DNA from: Clostridia bacterium
GTDB lineage: Bacteria > Bacillota > Clostridia > TANB77 > CAG-508
Assembly (NCBI GenBank): GCA_017528085.1
Contig: JAFXPH010000002.1
Location: 81,071 to 145,070, forward strand
DNA length: 64,000 nt
Reading direction: 5' to 3'
Part shown: in pieces, positions 35,790 to 43,271 of the stretch
Position numbering within the stretch: position 1 is the first letter of the stretch
Layout: every line of letters begins with the position of its first letter
Made by a program: the position numbers and the translations under genes
The notes under the pieces: model-generated
What the model saw: only the letters and a program-made list of their open reading frames with translations
Database searches by the model: none
Told to the model about the DNA's origin: nothing

Positions 35790-36650
35790 TTATTTTAATT
35801 CCTCCTTTAAATAATTTGCCAAAGCTTCTTCATAAGCTCTTGGATATATTCCAACTGAATGTAATTTTTCTTTTGATAATTGGCTATTTGTAGGTCTATC
35901 TGATGATTGTGGATACATTTCCTTATATTCTTTTGAAGATATAGGTGTTATTTTTGTATCTCTACCTGCTAGCTCCATAATCTTAACTGTGAAATCATAC
36001 CAAGTTGTGAATCCTTCATTTGTTGAATGATAAATACCATATGCTGGTTCTTTTTCCATAATTTGTTCTATAATCTCACATAATGTAGTTGTTGATGTTG
36101 GACTTCCGTGTTGATCATTTACAACTTTAATTTCTGGCATTGTATCAGAAAGTTTAAGCATAGTTTTTACGAAATTCTTTCCACCTAAACCATATAGCCA
36201 AGCTGTTCTTAAAATATAATATTTTTCAGCTTTAGCTGCATTTTGCTCTCCTAAAAGTTTTGTTCTACCATAAGCACTAACTGGAGCTGGCTCCATGTCT
36301 TCTGTGTATGCTTTATCAACATCAAGTTTTCCATCAAAAACATAATCTGTAGAAATGTGAATAAATGTAGCACCAACTTCTTTAGCTACTTCTGCAACAT
36401 TTAATACTGCATCTCCATTTACTTTCTTTGCAACATCTTCATGTACTTCACAAGCATCTACGTTTGTGTATGCTGCACAATTTATAATAAAGTATGGTTC
36501 AACTTCTTTTGCTTTAGCTAAAACTGCATCTTTATCAGTAATATCTAATGTTTCTATAGTTGTTCCCGTTACGTTATAAATTTTTTCTAATCTTTCTCTA
36601 AGTTCGCCTCCAAGCATTCCATCTGCTCCGACTAATAATACATTTTTCAT
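35790..36650 (-). CDS. rmlD: dTDP-4-dehydrorhamnose reductase
   Basis: A 286-residue short-chain dehydrogenase. VGADGMLGGEL (7-17) is the NADPH motif, HISTDYVFDG holds the Ser/Thr-Asp active-site region, and YGRTKLLGE supplies Tyr-x3-Lys. LRTAWLYG and a late RPTNSQLS are RmlD-specific. It reduces the 4-keto group to give dTDP-L-rhamnose. It is the first gene of the rmlDACB operon, with AAAGGAG 7 bases before the ATG and a near-consensus promoter at 36707-36734. Confidence 0.97.
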   Translation of the reverse strand: MKNVLLVGADGMLGGELRERLEKIYNVTGTTIETLDITDKDAVLAKAKEVEPYFIINCAAYTNVDACEVHEDVAKKVNGDAVLNVAEVAKEVGATFIHISTDYVFDGKLDVDKAYTEDMEPAPVSAYGRTKLLGEQNAAKAEKYYILRTAWLYGLGGKNFVKTMLKLSDTMPEIKVVNDQHGSPTSTTTLCEIIEQIMEKEPAYGIYHSTNEGFTTWYDFTVKIMELAGRDTKITPISSKEYKEMYPQSSDRPTNSQLSKEKLHSVGIYPRAYEEALANYLKEELK

Positions 36651-36687
36651 TTTTCTACTCCTTTAAAAATAAGATTTTATATTATAT

Positions 36688-36741
36688 AAAACCTTTTGAC
36701 ATGGTTATTATACCATGCTAAAAAATCATGTCAAAGGTTTT
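36688..36741. repeat. Long inverted repeat embracing the rmlD promoter
   Basis: Arm AAAACCTTTTGACATG (36688-36703) is the reverse complement of CATGTCAAAGGTTTT (36727-36741) except for one unpaired base. The 23 bases between contain the -10 box. It may be an operator for the rml operon. It may also be a terminator stem for the gene ending at 36782, because TTTTATAT follows the stem on the minus strand. Confidence 0.65.
36707..36734 (-). promoter_or_regulatory. Consensus sigma-A promoter of the rmlDACB operon
   Basis: A perfect TTGACA (36734-36729), a 16-base spacer and a perfect TATAAT (36712-36707) preceded by TGG (extended -10) lie on the minus strand, 56 bases before the rmlD start. The -35 box lies in one arm of the inverted repeat and the likely start site in the other. 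Confidence 0.8.
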
Positions 36742-36781
36742 TACAAAATAACCACAAAATACACAAAACTTTCACAATTGC

Positions 36782-38278
36782 TTATTTTATGTCAATATAA
36801 GTTTCAAACTTAGCATAGTCTGATTTTACTATTGGATTCATGTAAATACTTGATGCCATTATTATAAGTATTAGTAAAACAGCTCCTACTTTTCTATATT
36901 TTTGATCATATGAGTTAAGTATAAGTACTGCCACTAAGAAATAAAGTACTAGTACTATGTTAAATAATAGTCTACTTGTAAATATTCCCATTCCTACATA
37001 TCCTGCATATACAAGTCCAGCTAGAATTATTATAATTGATGATAAAGATAGTGAAATTGACTTCTTTCTAATTTGTCCAAATGCATAAACTAGCATAAAC
37101 ACATTTCCAAGTCCAATACCAAATGCACACTCATTTCTACCAATTAATGATAGCCCAAGTACATCTGATATAACTCCAATTCTTCCTAATGTTGTCCAGA
37201 ATAGTAATATAAATGTAGTTATTATAAATGGTACTACTTCTTCCATCTTTTCATCATTCTTTAACATGAATATAAAACATGCTAAGAATGGTACCGGGAA
37301 TATTGAAATAATATTTCCGCCTATTGTTTCTGAAAAGTCTTTTAAATATGGAGTTATAACATCTGCTAAGTTGTAATACTCATCAAATAGTCCATATTTA
37401 CCATCAAATCTATTAATGAATTCAAATCCATTTTTAACAAGTAATGAATGCATTACGATTGAAAGAATAGTTCCAAGTACTATTCCGATTACTATGCAAA
37501 TAACTGCTGTTTTTAAGAAAGCTTTATCTTCACCTACTTGATATCTTTTTATAATCATATAAATTACTAAGCCAAGCATAATGTATCCCACTGATACAAC
37601 AATTCCTATATTTGTTGTAGCTGAGATAAGTAAAATCATAGCTGTAACTAATATTAAACCTACTTTATATCCTATCTCCTTATTTAAAATTTTATCTATC
37701 AACATTACTAAAACAAAATAGAATAATACTGCAAATTCAAATGAATAAAGCATGTATGAAGAGAATGTAACTAAAAGTGCTCCTACATAACAAAATAGAT
37801 CTTCATCTGCAATTTTCTTAAATACTTCGAATGATACTAAGAATAAAACTGCATAGCTTAAGTTAGTAGTAAGTACAATAATGAAATCTTTAACATTTTT
37901 GTTTTCAATATTTATTGCACTACTATAATACTCATATGCATTTTGACCAAATGCATGAACTCTTCCAAAAATGGCATTATCAGGATTTGTTGGCATATAA
38001 GACAAGCCACATATTGTAGCTACTATAAATAAAACTAATGTTATCTTTACTCTATTTTCAATCATCAAATTGAATAATTCTTTAAAACCATATGTAAAGC
38101 CCATACAAACGCTTGAAAAGAACATGATAAACATTACATATCTAGAAAGCACAAAATTTGAAAGTGATAATCCATTATATGTAAATTCAGCAACAAGTGC
38201 TAATACTAGACCTATTATTCCTCCTTTAAGAAGTTTTTTTATCATATCTTCATACTTTTTAAATAATTCTTTACTCAA
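36782..38278 (-). CDS. Multi-span membrane protein, truncated relative of the YfhO-like family (copy 4)
   Basis: A 498-residue protein starting at TTG, with AAAGGAG 8 bases upstream. It has about 12 helices. Its second half aligns with the three large proteins at 8505, 10707 and 17881: a GG-x-IISIFPVPFLACFIFML segment corresponds to their MLSFYPVPMI-type segments, and MNPIVKS corresponds to their NPI. It ends about 16 residues later, so the soluble C-terminal domain is absent. The RTDEW, QWWY and YPG.R..GG motifs of the others are also missing. It may be a non-catalytic or differently specialised member. It is monocistronic, between dtd and the rml promoter. Confidence 0.7.
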   Translation of the reverse strand: MSKELFKKYEDMIKKLLKGGIIGLVLALVAEFTYNGLSLSNFVLSRYVMFIMFFSSVCMGFTYGFKELFNLMIENRVKITLVLFIVATICGLSYMPTNPDNAIFGRVHAFGQNAYEYYSSAINIENKNVKDFIIVLTTNLSYAVLFLVSFEVFKKIADEDLFCYVGALLVTFSSYMLYSFEFAVLFYFVLVMLIDKILNKEIGYKVGLILVTAMILLISATTNIGIVVSVGYIMLGLVIYMIIKRYQVGEDKAFLKTAVICIVIGIVLGTILSIVMHSLLVKNGFEFINRFDGKYGLFDEYYNLADVITPYLKDFSETIGGNIISIFPVPFLACFIFMLKNDEKMEEVVPFIITTFILLFWTTLGRIGVISDVLGLSLIGRNECAFGIGLGNVFMLVYAFGQIRKKSISLSLSSIIIILAGLVYAGYVGMGIFTSRLLFNIVLVLYFLVAVLILNSYDQKYRKVGAVLLILIIMASSIYMNPIVKSDYAKFETYIDIK

Positions 38279-38313
38279 TTTTTTGTCTCCTTTTGTACTT
38301 TAAAAAATTCCAA

Positions 38314-38335
38314 GTGTATTTTATATTAAATACAC
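38314..38335. repeat. Short inverted repeat upstream of the TTG-start membrane gene
   Basis: GTGTATTT (38314-38321) and AAATACAC (38328-38335) are perfect complements around a 6-base centre, 36 bases before the start codon at 38278. It could be an operator or a leader hairpin. Confidence 0.35.
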
Positions 38336-38360
38336 ATTTTTTTCTATATAAAACCACAAA

Positions 38361-38386
38361 AAGCGCCTAAAAATTTTAGGCACTTT
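38361..38386 (-). terminator. Intrinsic terminator after dtd
   Basis: The GCCTAAAA / TTTTAGGC stem (38365-38381) with flanking A-T pairs is followed by a TTTTT run on the minus strand, shortly after the dtd stop at 38392. Confidence 0.82.
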
Positions 38387-38391
38387 TTAAG

Positions 38392-38832
38392 TTATTTTTC
38401 TAATATAATTGTAACTGGTCCATCATTTAGAAGTGATACTTCCATATGTGCACCAAAAATTCCTTTTTGAACTTCAATTCCATATTCATTTTGACATTTG
38501 TCACAGAAATATTCATAAAGCTCATTTGCCATTTCAGGTTTTGCAGCATTAACAAATGAAGGACGGTTTCCTCCTGAACAATCAGCATAAAGTGTGAATT
38601 GAGAAATTATAAGTAGTTTTCCACCTACATCTTTAAGAGCAAGATTCATCTTTTCATTTTCATCTTCAAATACTCTTAAATTACATAGTTTCTTTGCTAA
38701 AAAATCGCAGTTTTCTTTAGTATCATCATGTGTGATACCACATAAAACCATAAATCCTTTATCAATTTTTCCAACTGTTTTAGAATCTACATCTACTTTA
38801 GCATTTTGAACTCTTTGTACTACTAATCTCAT
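38392..38832 (-). CDS. dtd: D-aminoacyl-tRNA deacylase
   Basis: A 146-residue protein of exactly family size. [15 protein letters not shown] opens the fold, SQFTLYAD is the conserved active-site motif, and [14 protein letters not shown] corresponds to the Gly/Asn-Pro loop that excludes L-residues. The GPVTI strand closes the domain. It removes D-amino acids mischarged on tRNA and acts in the cytoplasm. It is the last gene of the plsY-to-dtd run, 2 bases after the zinc-ribbon gene, and is followed by a terminator. Confidence 0.96.
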   Translation of the reverse strand: MRLVVQRVQNAKVDVDSKTVGKIDKGFMVLCGITHDDTKENCDFLAKKLCNLRVFEDENEKMNLALKDVGGKLLIISQFTLYADCSGGNRPSFVNAAKPEMANELYEYFCDKCQNEYGIEVQKGIFGAHMEVSLLNDGPVTIILEK

Positions 38833-38834
38833 AA

Positions 38835-39278
38835 TTATTCTTTAGGTTCACTTTCATCATTATTTTCTTCTTTAGGCTCTTCTTCTACAACTTCTGCTTC
38901 TTTTGCTACTTCTTCTTTAGGTTGTTCTGTTCCACATTTTGGACAGAAACTAACATCTAAAGATAATTCTTCACCGCAATTTACGCAGTGTTTAATTCCT
39001 TTAACTTTAAGGATATCTCCTTCTAATCTTTTAATATCCTCTTTGAATGCTGTTACTTCATCAATTAATACTTTAACATCATCTGTAATTGGATCTTTTC
39101 CTTCAACAACTGCATTAAAAACAGCTTCGCCAATTTCTTTGAATTTTCTGCCTTGTTTTGCAGTTAGTTCATTAATTTTTCCTTTTAATTGTAATTCTTT
39201 ACCCATTTCTGAAGTTTTATCTGCTGTTGCTTTTAAAGCTTCTGAAGCTTTTTTTGAAAAATCATCAAAAAATCCCAT
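38835..39278 (-). CDS. Zinc-ribbon protein with helical N terminus
   Basis: I start at ATG 39278 because GGAGG lies 8 bases before it; the frame can be extended five codons to 39293. The 147-residue protein has an amphipathic helical region (1-95) beginning [13 protein letters not shown], then a zinc ribbon CVNCGEEL...CPKCGTEQ (about 97-117) and an acidic Glu/Pro-rich tail. Similar small zinc-ribbon proteins are common in Firmicutes and have no assigned function. It is 2 bases from dtd and 15 from gpsA. Confidence 0.85.
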   Translation of the reverse strand: MGFFDDFSKKASEALKATADKTSEMGKELQLKGKINELTAKQGRKFKEIGEAVFNAVVEGKDPITDDVKVLIDEVTAFKEDIKRLEGDILKVKGIKHCVNCGEELSLDVSFCPKCGTEQPKEEVAKEAEVVEEEPKEENNDESEPKE

Positions 39279-39293
39279 TTTACTTACCTCCAA

Positions 39294-40280
39294 TTATTCT
39301 TCTCTTAATTTTCTAGTCATAAGTATATCTACTGCCTCTTTTGGATCTAAGCCATTGTATAAGATGTCATATACAACGTTTACTATAGGCATTTCAACGC
39401 CTAATTCTTTAGCTAATTTATAAGCTGATTCGATATTATCAATACTTTCGATTGTTTGACCAACTAATACTCTTGTTTCTTCAACAGTATGTCCTTGACC
39501 AATAAATCTACCAGCTCTTCTATTTCTACTATGTTCACTAGAGCATGTAACAATTAAATCTCCTAGTCCTGATAGACCATAGAATGTTTTTTCTTCTGCT
39601 CCAAGTTTAACACCCAATCTTGCAATTTCAACTAATCCTCTTGTAGCTAAAGCTGCAAAAGTATTATCTCCTAAATTAAGACCAACAACTATACCAGCGC
39701 AGAATGCGATGATATTTTTAAGTGCTCCACCTATTTCAACACCTTTAATATCATTTGTTGTATATATTCTAAGTGTTGGAGAAGCCATAGTCTCAATTAC
39801 TTTATCTTTTAATTCATCACTTGAAGATGCACATACTAAAAGTGTTGGTATCTCTATAGATACTTCTTCTGCATGGCTTGGTCCAGATAAAATACCATAT
39901 CTTATTCCTGGACATTCTTCTTCAATTACTATATCTAATCCTTTATTTGTACCTGGTTCAAAACCTTTTGAACACATAATAATCATTTGATCTGGTCTTA
40001 CCAAATGTTTATATTTCTCCATTGTTTCTCTAACAAATTTAGATGGAGTTACGTGATAAATTAGTTCTGTTCCTTCTAAAACTTCCTCAAAAGAAGTAGA
40101 TCCTGTTACTCCTTCTGGTATTACTAAGTCTGGTAAAAACTTAGTTTTTCTTTTGTTATTTAATTCGTCACATTCACCTTGTGAAAATGACCATATTTTT
40201 ACTTCATTTCCGTGTCTTGCCATATAAGTAGCGAGTGCTACACCCCAGCTACCACTTCCTATTACTGATACTTTACTCAT
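39294..40280 (-). CDS. gpsA: Glycerol-3-phosphate dehydrogenase (NAD(P)+)
   Basis: A 328-residue enzyme. SVIGSGSWGVALATYMARHG (5-24) is the NAD(P)-binding fold. GILSGPSHAEEV, EIGGALKNIIAFCAGI with the catalytic Lys, and GLSGLGDLIVTCSS.HSRNRRAG are GpsA signatures. It reduces dihydroxyacetone phosphate to sn-glycerol 3-phosphate for phospholipid synthesis, feeding PlsY encoded two genes upstream. A small membrane-protein gene separates gpsA from plsY, which is unusual for this pair. Confidence 0.97.
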   Translation of the reverse strand: MSKVSVIGSGSWGVALATYMARHGNEVKIWSFSQGECDELNNKRKTKFLPDLVIPEGVTGSTSFEEVLEGTELIYHVTPSKFVRETMEKYKHLVRPDQMIIMCSKGFEPGTNKGLDIVIEEECPGIRYGILSGPSHAEEVSIEIPTLLVCASSSDELKDKVIETMASPTLRIYTTNDIKGVEIGGALKNIIAFCAGIVVGLNLGDNTFAALATRGLVEIARLGVKLGAEEKTFYGLSGLGDLIVTCSSEHSRNRRAGRFIGQGHTVEETRVLVGQTIESIDNIESAYKLAKELGVEMPIVNVVYDILYNGLDPKEAVDILMTRKLREE

Positions 40281-40934
40281 CTAGTCTTCCTTTCCTGACA
40301 TTTTCTTATCTACATATTTTCCTTTAGCTGCAGAATCAGCTGCACTTACTCCCAATAGAACGCCAATAAATAATACTAGCATTGTTCCATATTTTAGCCA
40401 GTTAATTTCTGAGCCTTTATTAGTTACAAATCCTTCTCCATAGTAATCATATGTTACTCTTAGGATATTATTTTCATTAAATGAAAATGATGATAAATCT
40501 CCAACTAAGTCTTTTTTATCACTTACTATTCTGAATTTAAAGTTTACAATTGAATATTCAGGGTCAACATCAAATGTATATTCAGTTCCAACAGCTGTTA
40601 ATGAATATTGAATATAATTAACTCCTGCTGTATCTGTATATAATTGTTCCTGAACATTTCCTACATTCAAGTATTGGATTAATTTTGCATTAGCATCAGT
40701 GTTTTGATATAACTCTGTCATTGCAAAATTAGTTCCTGCTTTACCATTACAAAAATCTAAGTAGCTTTGTGGTATTAAAATATATACTTTCAAAGCATCT
40801 TCAAATGTGTTTTTAACATTAATTTGAATTTGTTTTTTATTTGTATTCATTGATGTAGCAAATACTGTTGAGTTAATCATAAGTATTGCTAATGCAAAAA
40901 GGATACAAACATTTCTTAATAATTTTTTATTCAT
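40281..40934 (-). CDS. Predicted exported, C-terminally anchored protein of unknown function
   Basis: I start at ATG 40934 (AAGGTG 6 bases upstream) because it gives a clean signal peptide; the longer frame would add 31 Lys-rich residues. The 217-residue protein has a signal peptide (1-26, hydrophobic core then STVFA), an extracytoplasmic beta-rich domain with many Tyr residues, a helix at about 180-200 (TMLVLFIGVLLGVSAA) and a short basic cytoplasmic tail. I do not recognise the family. It is inserted between plsY and gpsA with no gap to gpsA. Confidence 0.7.
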   Translation of the reverse strand: MNKKLLRNVCILFALAILMINSTVFATSMNTNKKQIQINVKNTFEDALKVYILIPQSYLDFCNGKAGTNFAMTELYQNTDANAKLIQYLNVGNVQEQLYTDTAGVNYIQYSLTAVGTEYTFDVDPEYSIVNFKFRIVSDKKDLVGDLSSFSFNENNILRVTYDYYGEGFVTNKGSEINWLKYGTMLVLFIGVLLGVSAADSAAKGKYVDKKMSGKED

Positions 40935-40965
40935 ATCATTCACCTTTTCTTTTGAAAAAATTTTA

Positions 40966-41724
40966 TTATTCTTCTTTTTTATCTTCTTCAGAGTCAGTTT
41001 CTTCTTTTTCTTCTGGCTCTTCTTCAACTTTTATTTCTAGAGGCTCCTTAACTTCAGGTTCATCTTTAGCTTCTTCTTTAGCTTCCTCCTCTGGTTCTTC
41101 TTTCTTCTTGAATGATAACTTATTCTCTGTACCATTTTTAATTCTAACAATATTTGTTCTATGATTAAATATTACAAATGCCGCTAGCAATAGTCCAAAA
41201 ATTAAATAGTTTCCATCTACTATAAAGTTACCTAATTTAAATAAACATAGTACTGCAAAAAGAACTGCTGCTGAAATAGAACCTAGTGATACCATTCTAG
41301 TAACTGCCATTATTGCAATAGCAAATACAAAACAAACTAATCCTACTTCCCAGTTAGTTATTAAAAGTACGCCTAAACTTGTTGCTACACCTTTACCGCC
41401 TTTAAATCCATAAAATATTGGAAATGTATGTCCTATTACAACACAAAGTGCTGCAATTTGTACTAAAAGTGCTCCATCTGTTGATTTAAATATTTTAGAA
41501 ATAATTACAGCTATTAATACTGCAACTACACCTTTTAATATATCACATACTACAGAACATAATGCTGCTTTCTTTCCTACTGTACGAAGTACATTAGTAG
41601 ATCCTGCATTTCCACTTCCTTTTGTTCTAACATCAATTCCGCCAAATTTTTTACCAAATATTATGGCAAAACTAACGCTACCAATTAAATAAGCTATAAT
41701 AGCTACTACTATATATGCTCCCAT
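40966..41724 (-). CDS. plsY: Acyl-phosphate glycerol-3-phosphate acyltransferase
   Basis: I start at ATG 41724 because GGAGG lies 5 bases before it. The protein is 252 residues. The first 200 are the five- to six-helix PlsY core, with AYLIGSVSFA, the active-site motif RTKGSGNAGSTNVLR, GHTFPIFYGFKGGKGVAT and a late FNHRTNI.R. It acylates glycerol 3-phosphate from acyl phosphate, the first step of phospholipid synthesis. The last ~45 residues are an unusual highly acidic tail rich in Glu, Asp and Lys, probably cytoplasmic and disordered. Promoter at 41762-41790. Confidence 0.95.
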   Translation of the reverse strand: MGAYIVVAIIAYLIGSVSFAIIFGKKFGGIDVRTKGSGNAGSTNVLRTVGKKAALCSVVCDILKGVVAVLIAVIISKIFKSTDGALLVQIAALCVVIGHTFPIFYGFKGGKGVATSLGVLLITNWEVGLVCFVFAIAIMAVTRMVSLGSISAAVLFAVLCLFKLGNFIVDGNYLIFGLLLAAFVIFNHRTNIVRIKNGTENKLSFKKKEEPEEEAKEEAKDEPEVKEPLEIKVEEEPEEKEETDSEEDKKEE

Positions 41725-41761
41725 ATATGCCTCCATTTTCTTCTTGAATTTTGACAAGTAC

Positions 41762-41790
41762 AATATATCATAAAAATATATATTTGTAAA
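41762..41790 (-). promoter_or_regulatory. Predicted promoter of the plsY-gpsA-dtd run
   Basis: TTTACA (41790-41785), a 17-base spacer and TATATT (41767-41762) lie on the minus strand, 37 bases before the plsY start. Confidence 0.5.
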
Positions 41791-41854
41791 AAGTTAATTC
41801 TATTATATTCATAATAATGATAAAAATCTATTAATTTAAAACAAAAAATAAAAA

Positions 41855-41879
41855 AAGATGAAACAAAATGTTTCATCTT
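41855..41879 (-). terminator. Intrinsic terminator of der
   Basis: A perfect 11 bp stem AAGATGAAACA / TGTTTCATCTT with a 3-base loop starts inside the der stop codon and is followed by seven T on the minus strand. It separates der from plsY. Confidence 0.9.
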
Positions 41880-43209
41880 AATCGTTATCTTTTCCTTTTT
41901 CTCTTATTATTAATCTTACTGGAGTTCCTTCTAATCCAAAGTTATTTCTAAAACAATTTATCAAGTATCTTTGATATGAGAAATGGAATAACTCTTTGTT
42001 ATTTACAAAAATAACAAATGTTGGTGGATTAGTTGAAGCTTGAGTTCCATAAAGAATCTTTAATCTTTTACCTTTATCTGTTGGTGGTTGAACTACTGCA
42101 ATAGCTTCATTAATTACTTCATTTAATACTGCTGTTGTAATTCTAAGTGAGTTATTTGCATATACTTTATTAATTAGTTCAAATATCTTATTTACTCTTT
42201 GACCAGATTTTGCAGAAATAAATATTATAGGTGCATATTGAGCATAGCTTAACTTGTTTATTACATCTTTTCTATACTCTTCCATTGTGTTATTACCTTT
42301 TTCAACTGCATCCCATTTATTTACTGCAATTATAATTCCTTTTCCAGCTTCGTGTGCTTCGCCAAGTACTTTAGCATCTTGATCTGTAACACCTTCAGTC
42401 GCATCAATTAATAAAACACATACATCTGATCTTTCAATTGCAAATAGTGTTCTCATTACACTAAACTTTTCAATTGATTCATTAACCTTGGCTTTTCTAC
42501 GAAGTCCTGCTGTATCTATAAAAGTATAGCTTCCAAATTCATTTTCAAAATCAGAGTCTATAGCATCACGTGTAGTTCCTGCTATATCACTTACTATACT
42601 TCTCTCTTCTCCAAGAATTTTATTTAATAAAGATGACTTACCTACATTTGGCTTTCCGATTAGTGCTACTCTTATTTTTCCATCATCTTGTTCAAACTCT
42701 TCTTTAGGTGGAAGTTTTTCATATATAGCATCTAATAAGTCGCCAATACCTATAGCATTAGCAGCACTAATTGGATGTGGTTCATCTAGACCTAAGTTAT
42801 AAAATTCATAAAGTTCTGCTGGGGCATCACCATAGTTATCTGATTTATTACAAGCAAGTATTATTGGCTTTTTTGCAGTTTTCTTAAGCATAAGTGCTAT
42901 GTCTTGATCTTGACTTGTAACACCTTGCCTTATATCTGTCATAAACAAAATAACATCTGCTACACCGATAGCAATTTCAGCTTGTGCTTTCATCTGATTT
43001 AAAAGTGAATCTTCTGATTCAGATTCAAATCCAGCTGTGTCTATTAGAGTAAATTCTCTATCACGCCATGAAGTATCAGCATAGATTCTATCACGAGTAA
43101 CACCTGGTGTGTCTTCAACGATAGATATTCTTTTACCAACAACATAGTTAAAGAATCTTGATTTACCAACATTTGGTTTCCCTATGATTGCTACTATTGG
43201 TTTTGACAT
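41878..43209 (-). CDS. der: Ribosome biogenesis GTPase Der (EngA)
   Basis: A 443-residue protein with two GTPase domains and a C-terminal KH-like domain, the normal Der layout. Domain 1 has GKPNVGKSRFFN (10-21), DTAGFE and NKSD; domain 2 has GKPNVGKSSLLN, DTAGLRRK and NKWD. It is needed for 50S assembly. The first domain has SRFFN where SSLFN is usual. It is in the order der, plsY, gpsA known from other Firmicutes, but with its own terminator. Its promoter overlaps the stop codon of the upstream gene. Confidence 0.97.
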   Translation of the reverse strand: MSKPIVAIIGKPNVGKSRFFNYVVGKRISIVEDTPGVTRDRIYADTSWRDREFTLIDTAGFESESEDSLLNQMKAQAEIAIGVADVILFMTDIRQGVTSQDQDIALMLKKTAKKPIILACNKSDNYGDAPAELYEFYNLGLDEPHPISAANAIGIGDLLDAIYEKLPPKEEFEQDDGKIRVALIGKPNVGKSSLLNKILGEERSIVSDIAGTTRDAIDSDFENEFGSYTFIDTAGLRRKAKVNESIEKFSVMRTLFAIERSDVCVLLIDATEGVTDQDAKVLGEAHEAGKGIIIAVNKWDAVEKGNNTMEEYRKDVINKLSYAQYAPIIFISAKSGQRVNKIFELINKVYANNSLRITTAVLNEVINEAIAVVQPPTDKGKRLKILYGTQASTNPPTFVIFVNNKELFHFSYQRYLINCFRNNFGLEGTPVRLIIREKGKDND

Positions 43210-43242
43210 CTTTATCTCCTTTCATTTAAAATTGGTTTACAT

Positions 43243-43271
43243 ATTATATAACATTTTTCGTTATTTATCAA
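43243..43271 (-). promoter_or_regulatory. Predicted promoter of der
   Basis: TTGATA (43271-43266), a 17-base spacer and a perfect TATAAT (43248-43243) lie on the minus strand, 33 bases before der. The -35 box overlaps the stop codon of the preceding gene. Confidence 0.7.
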
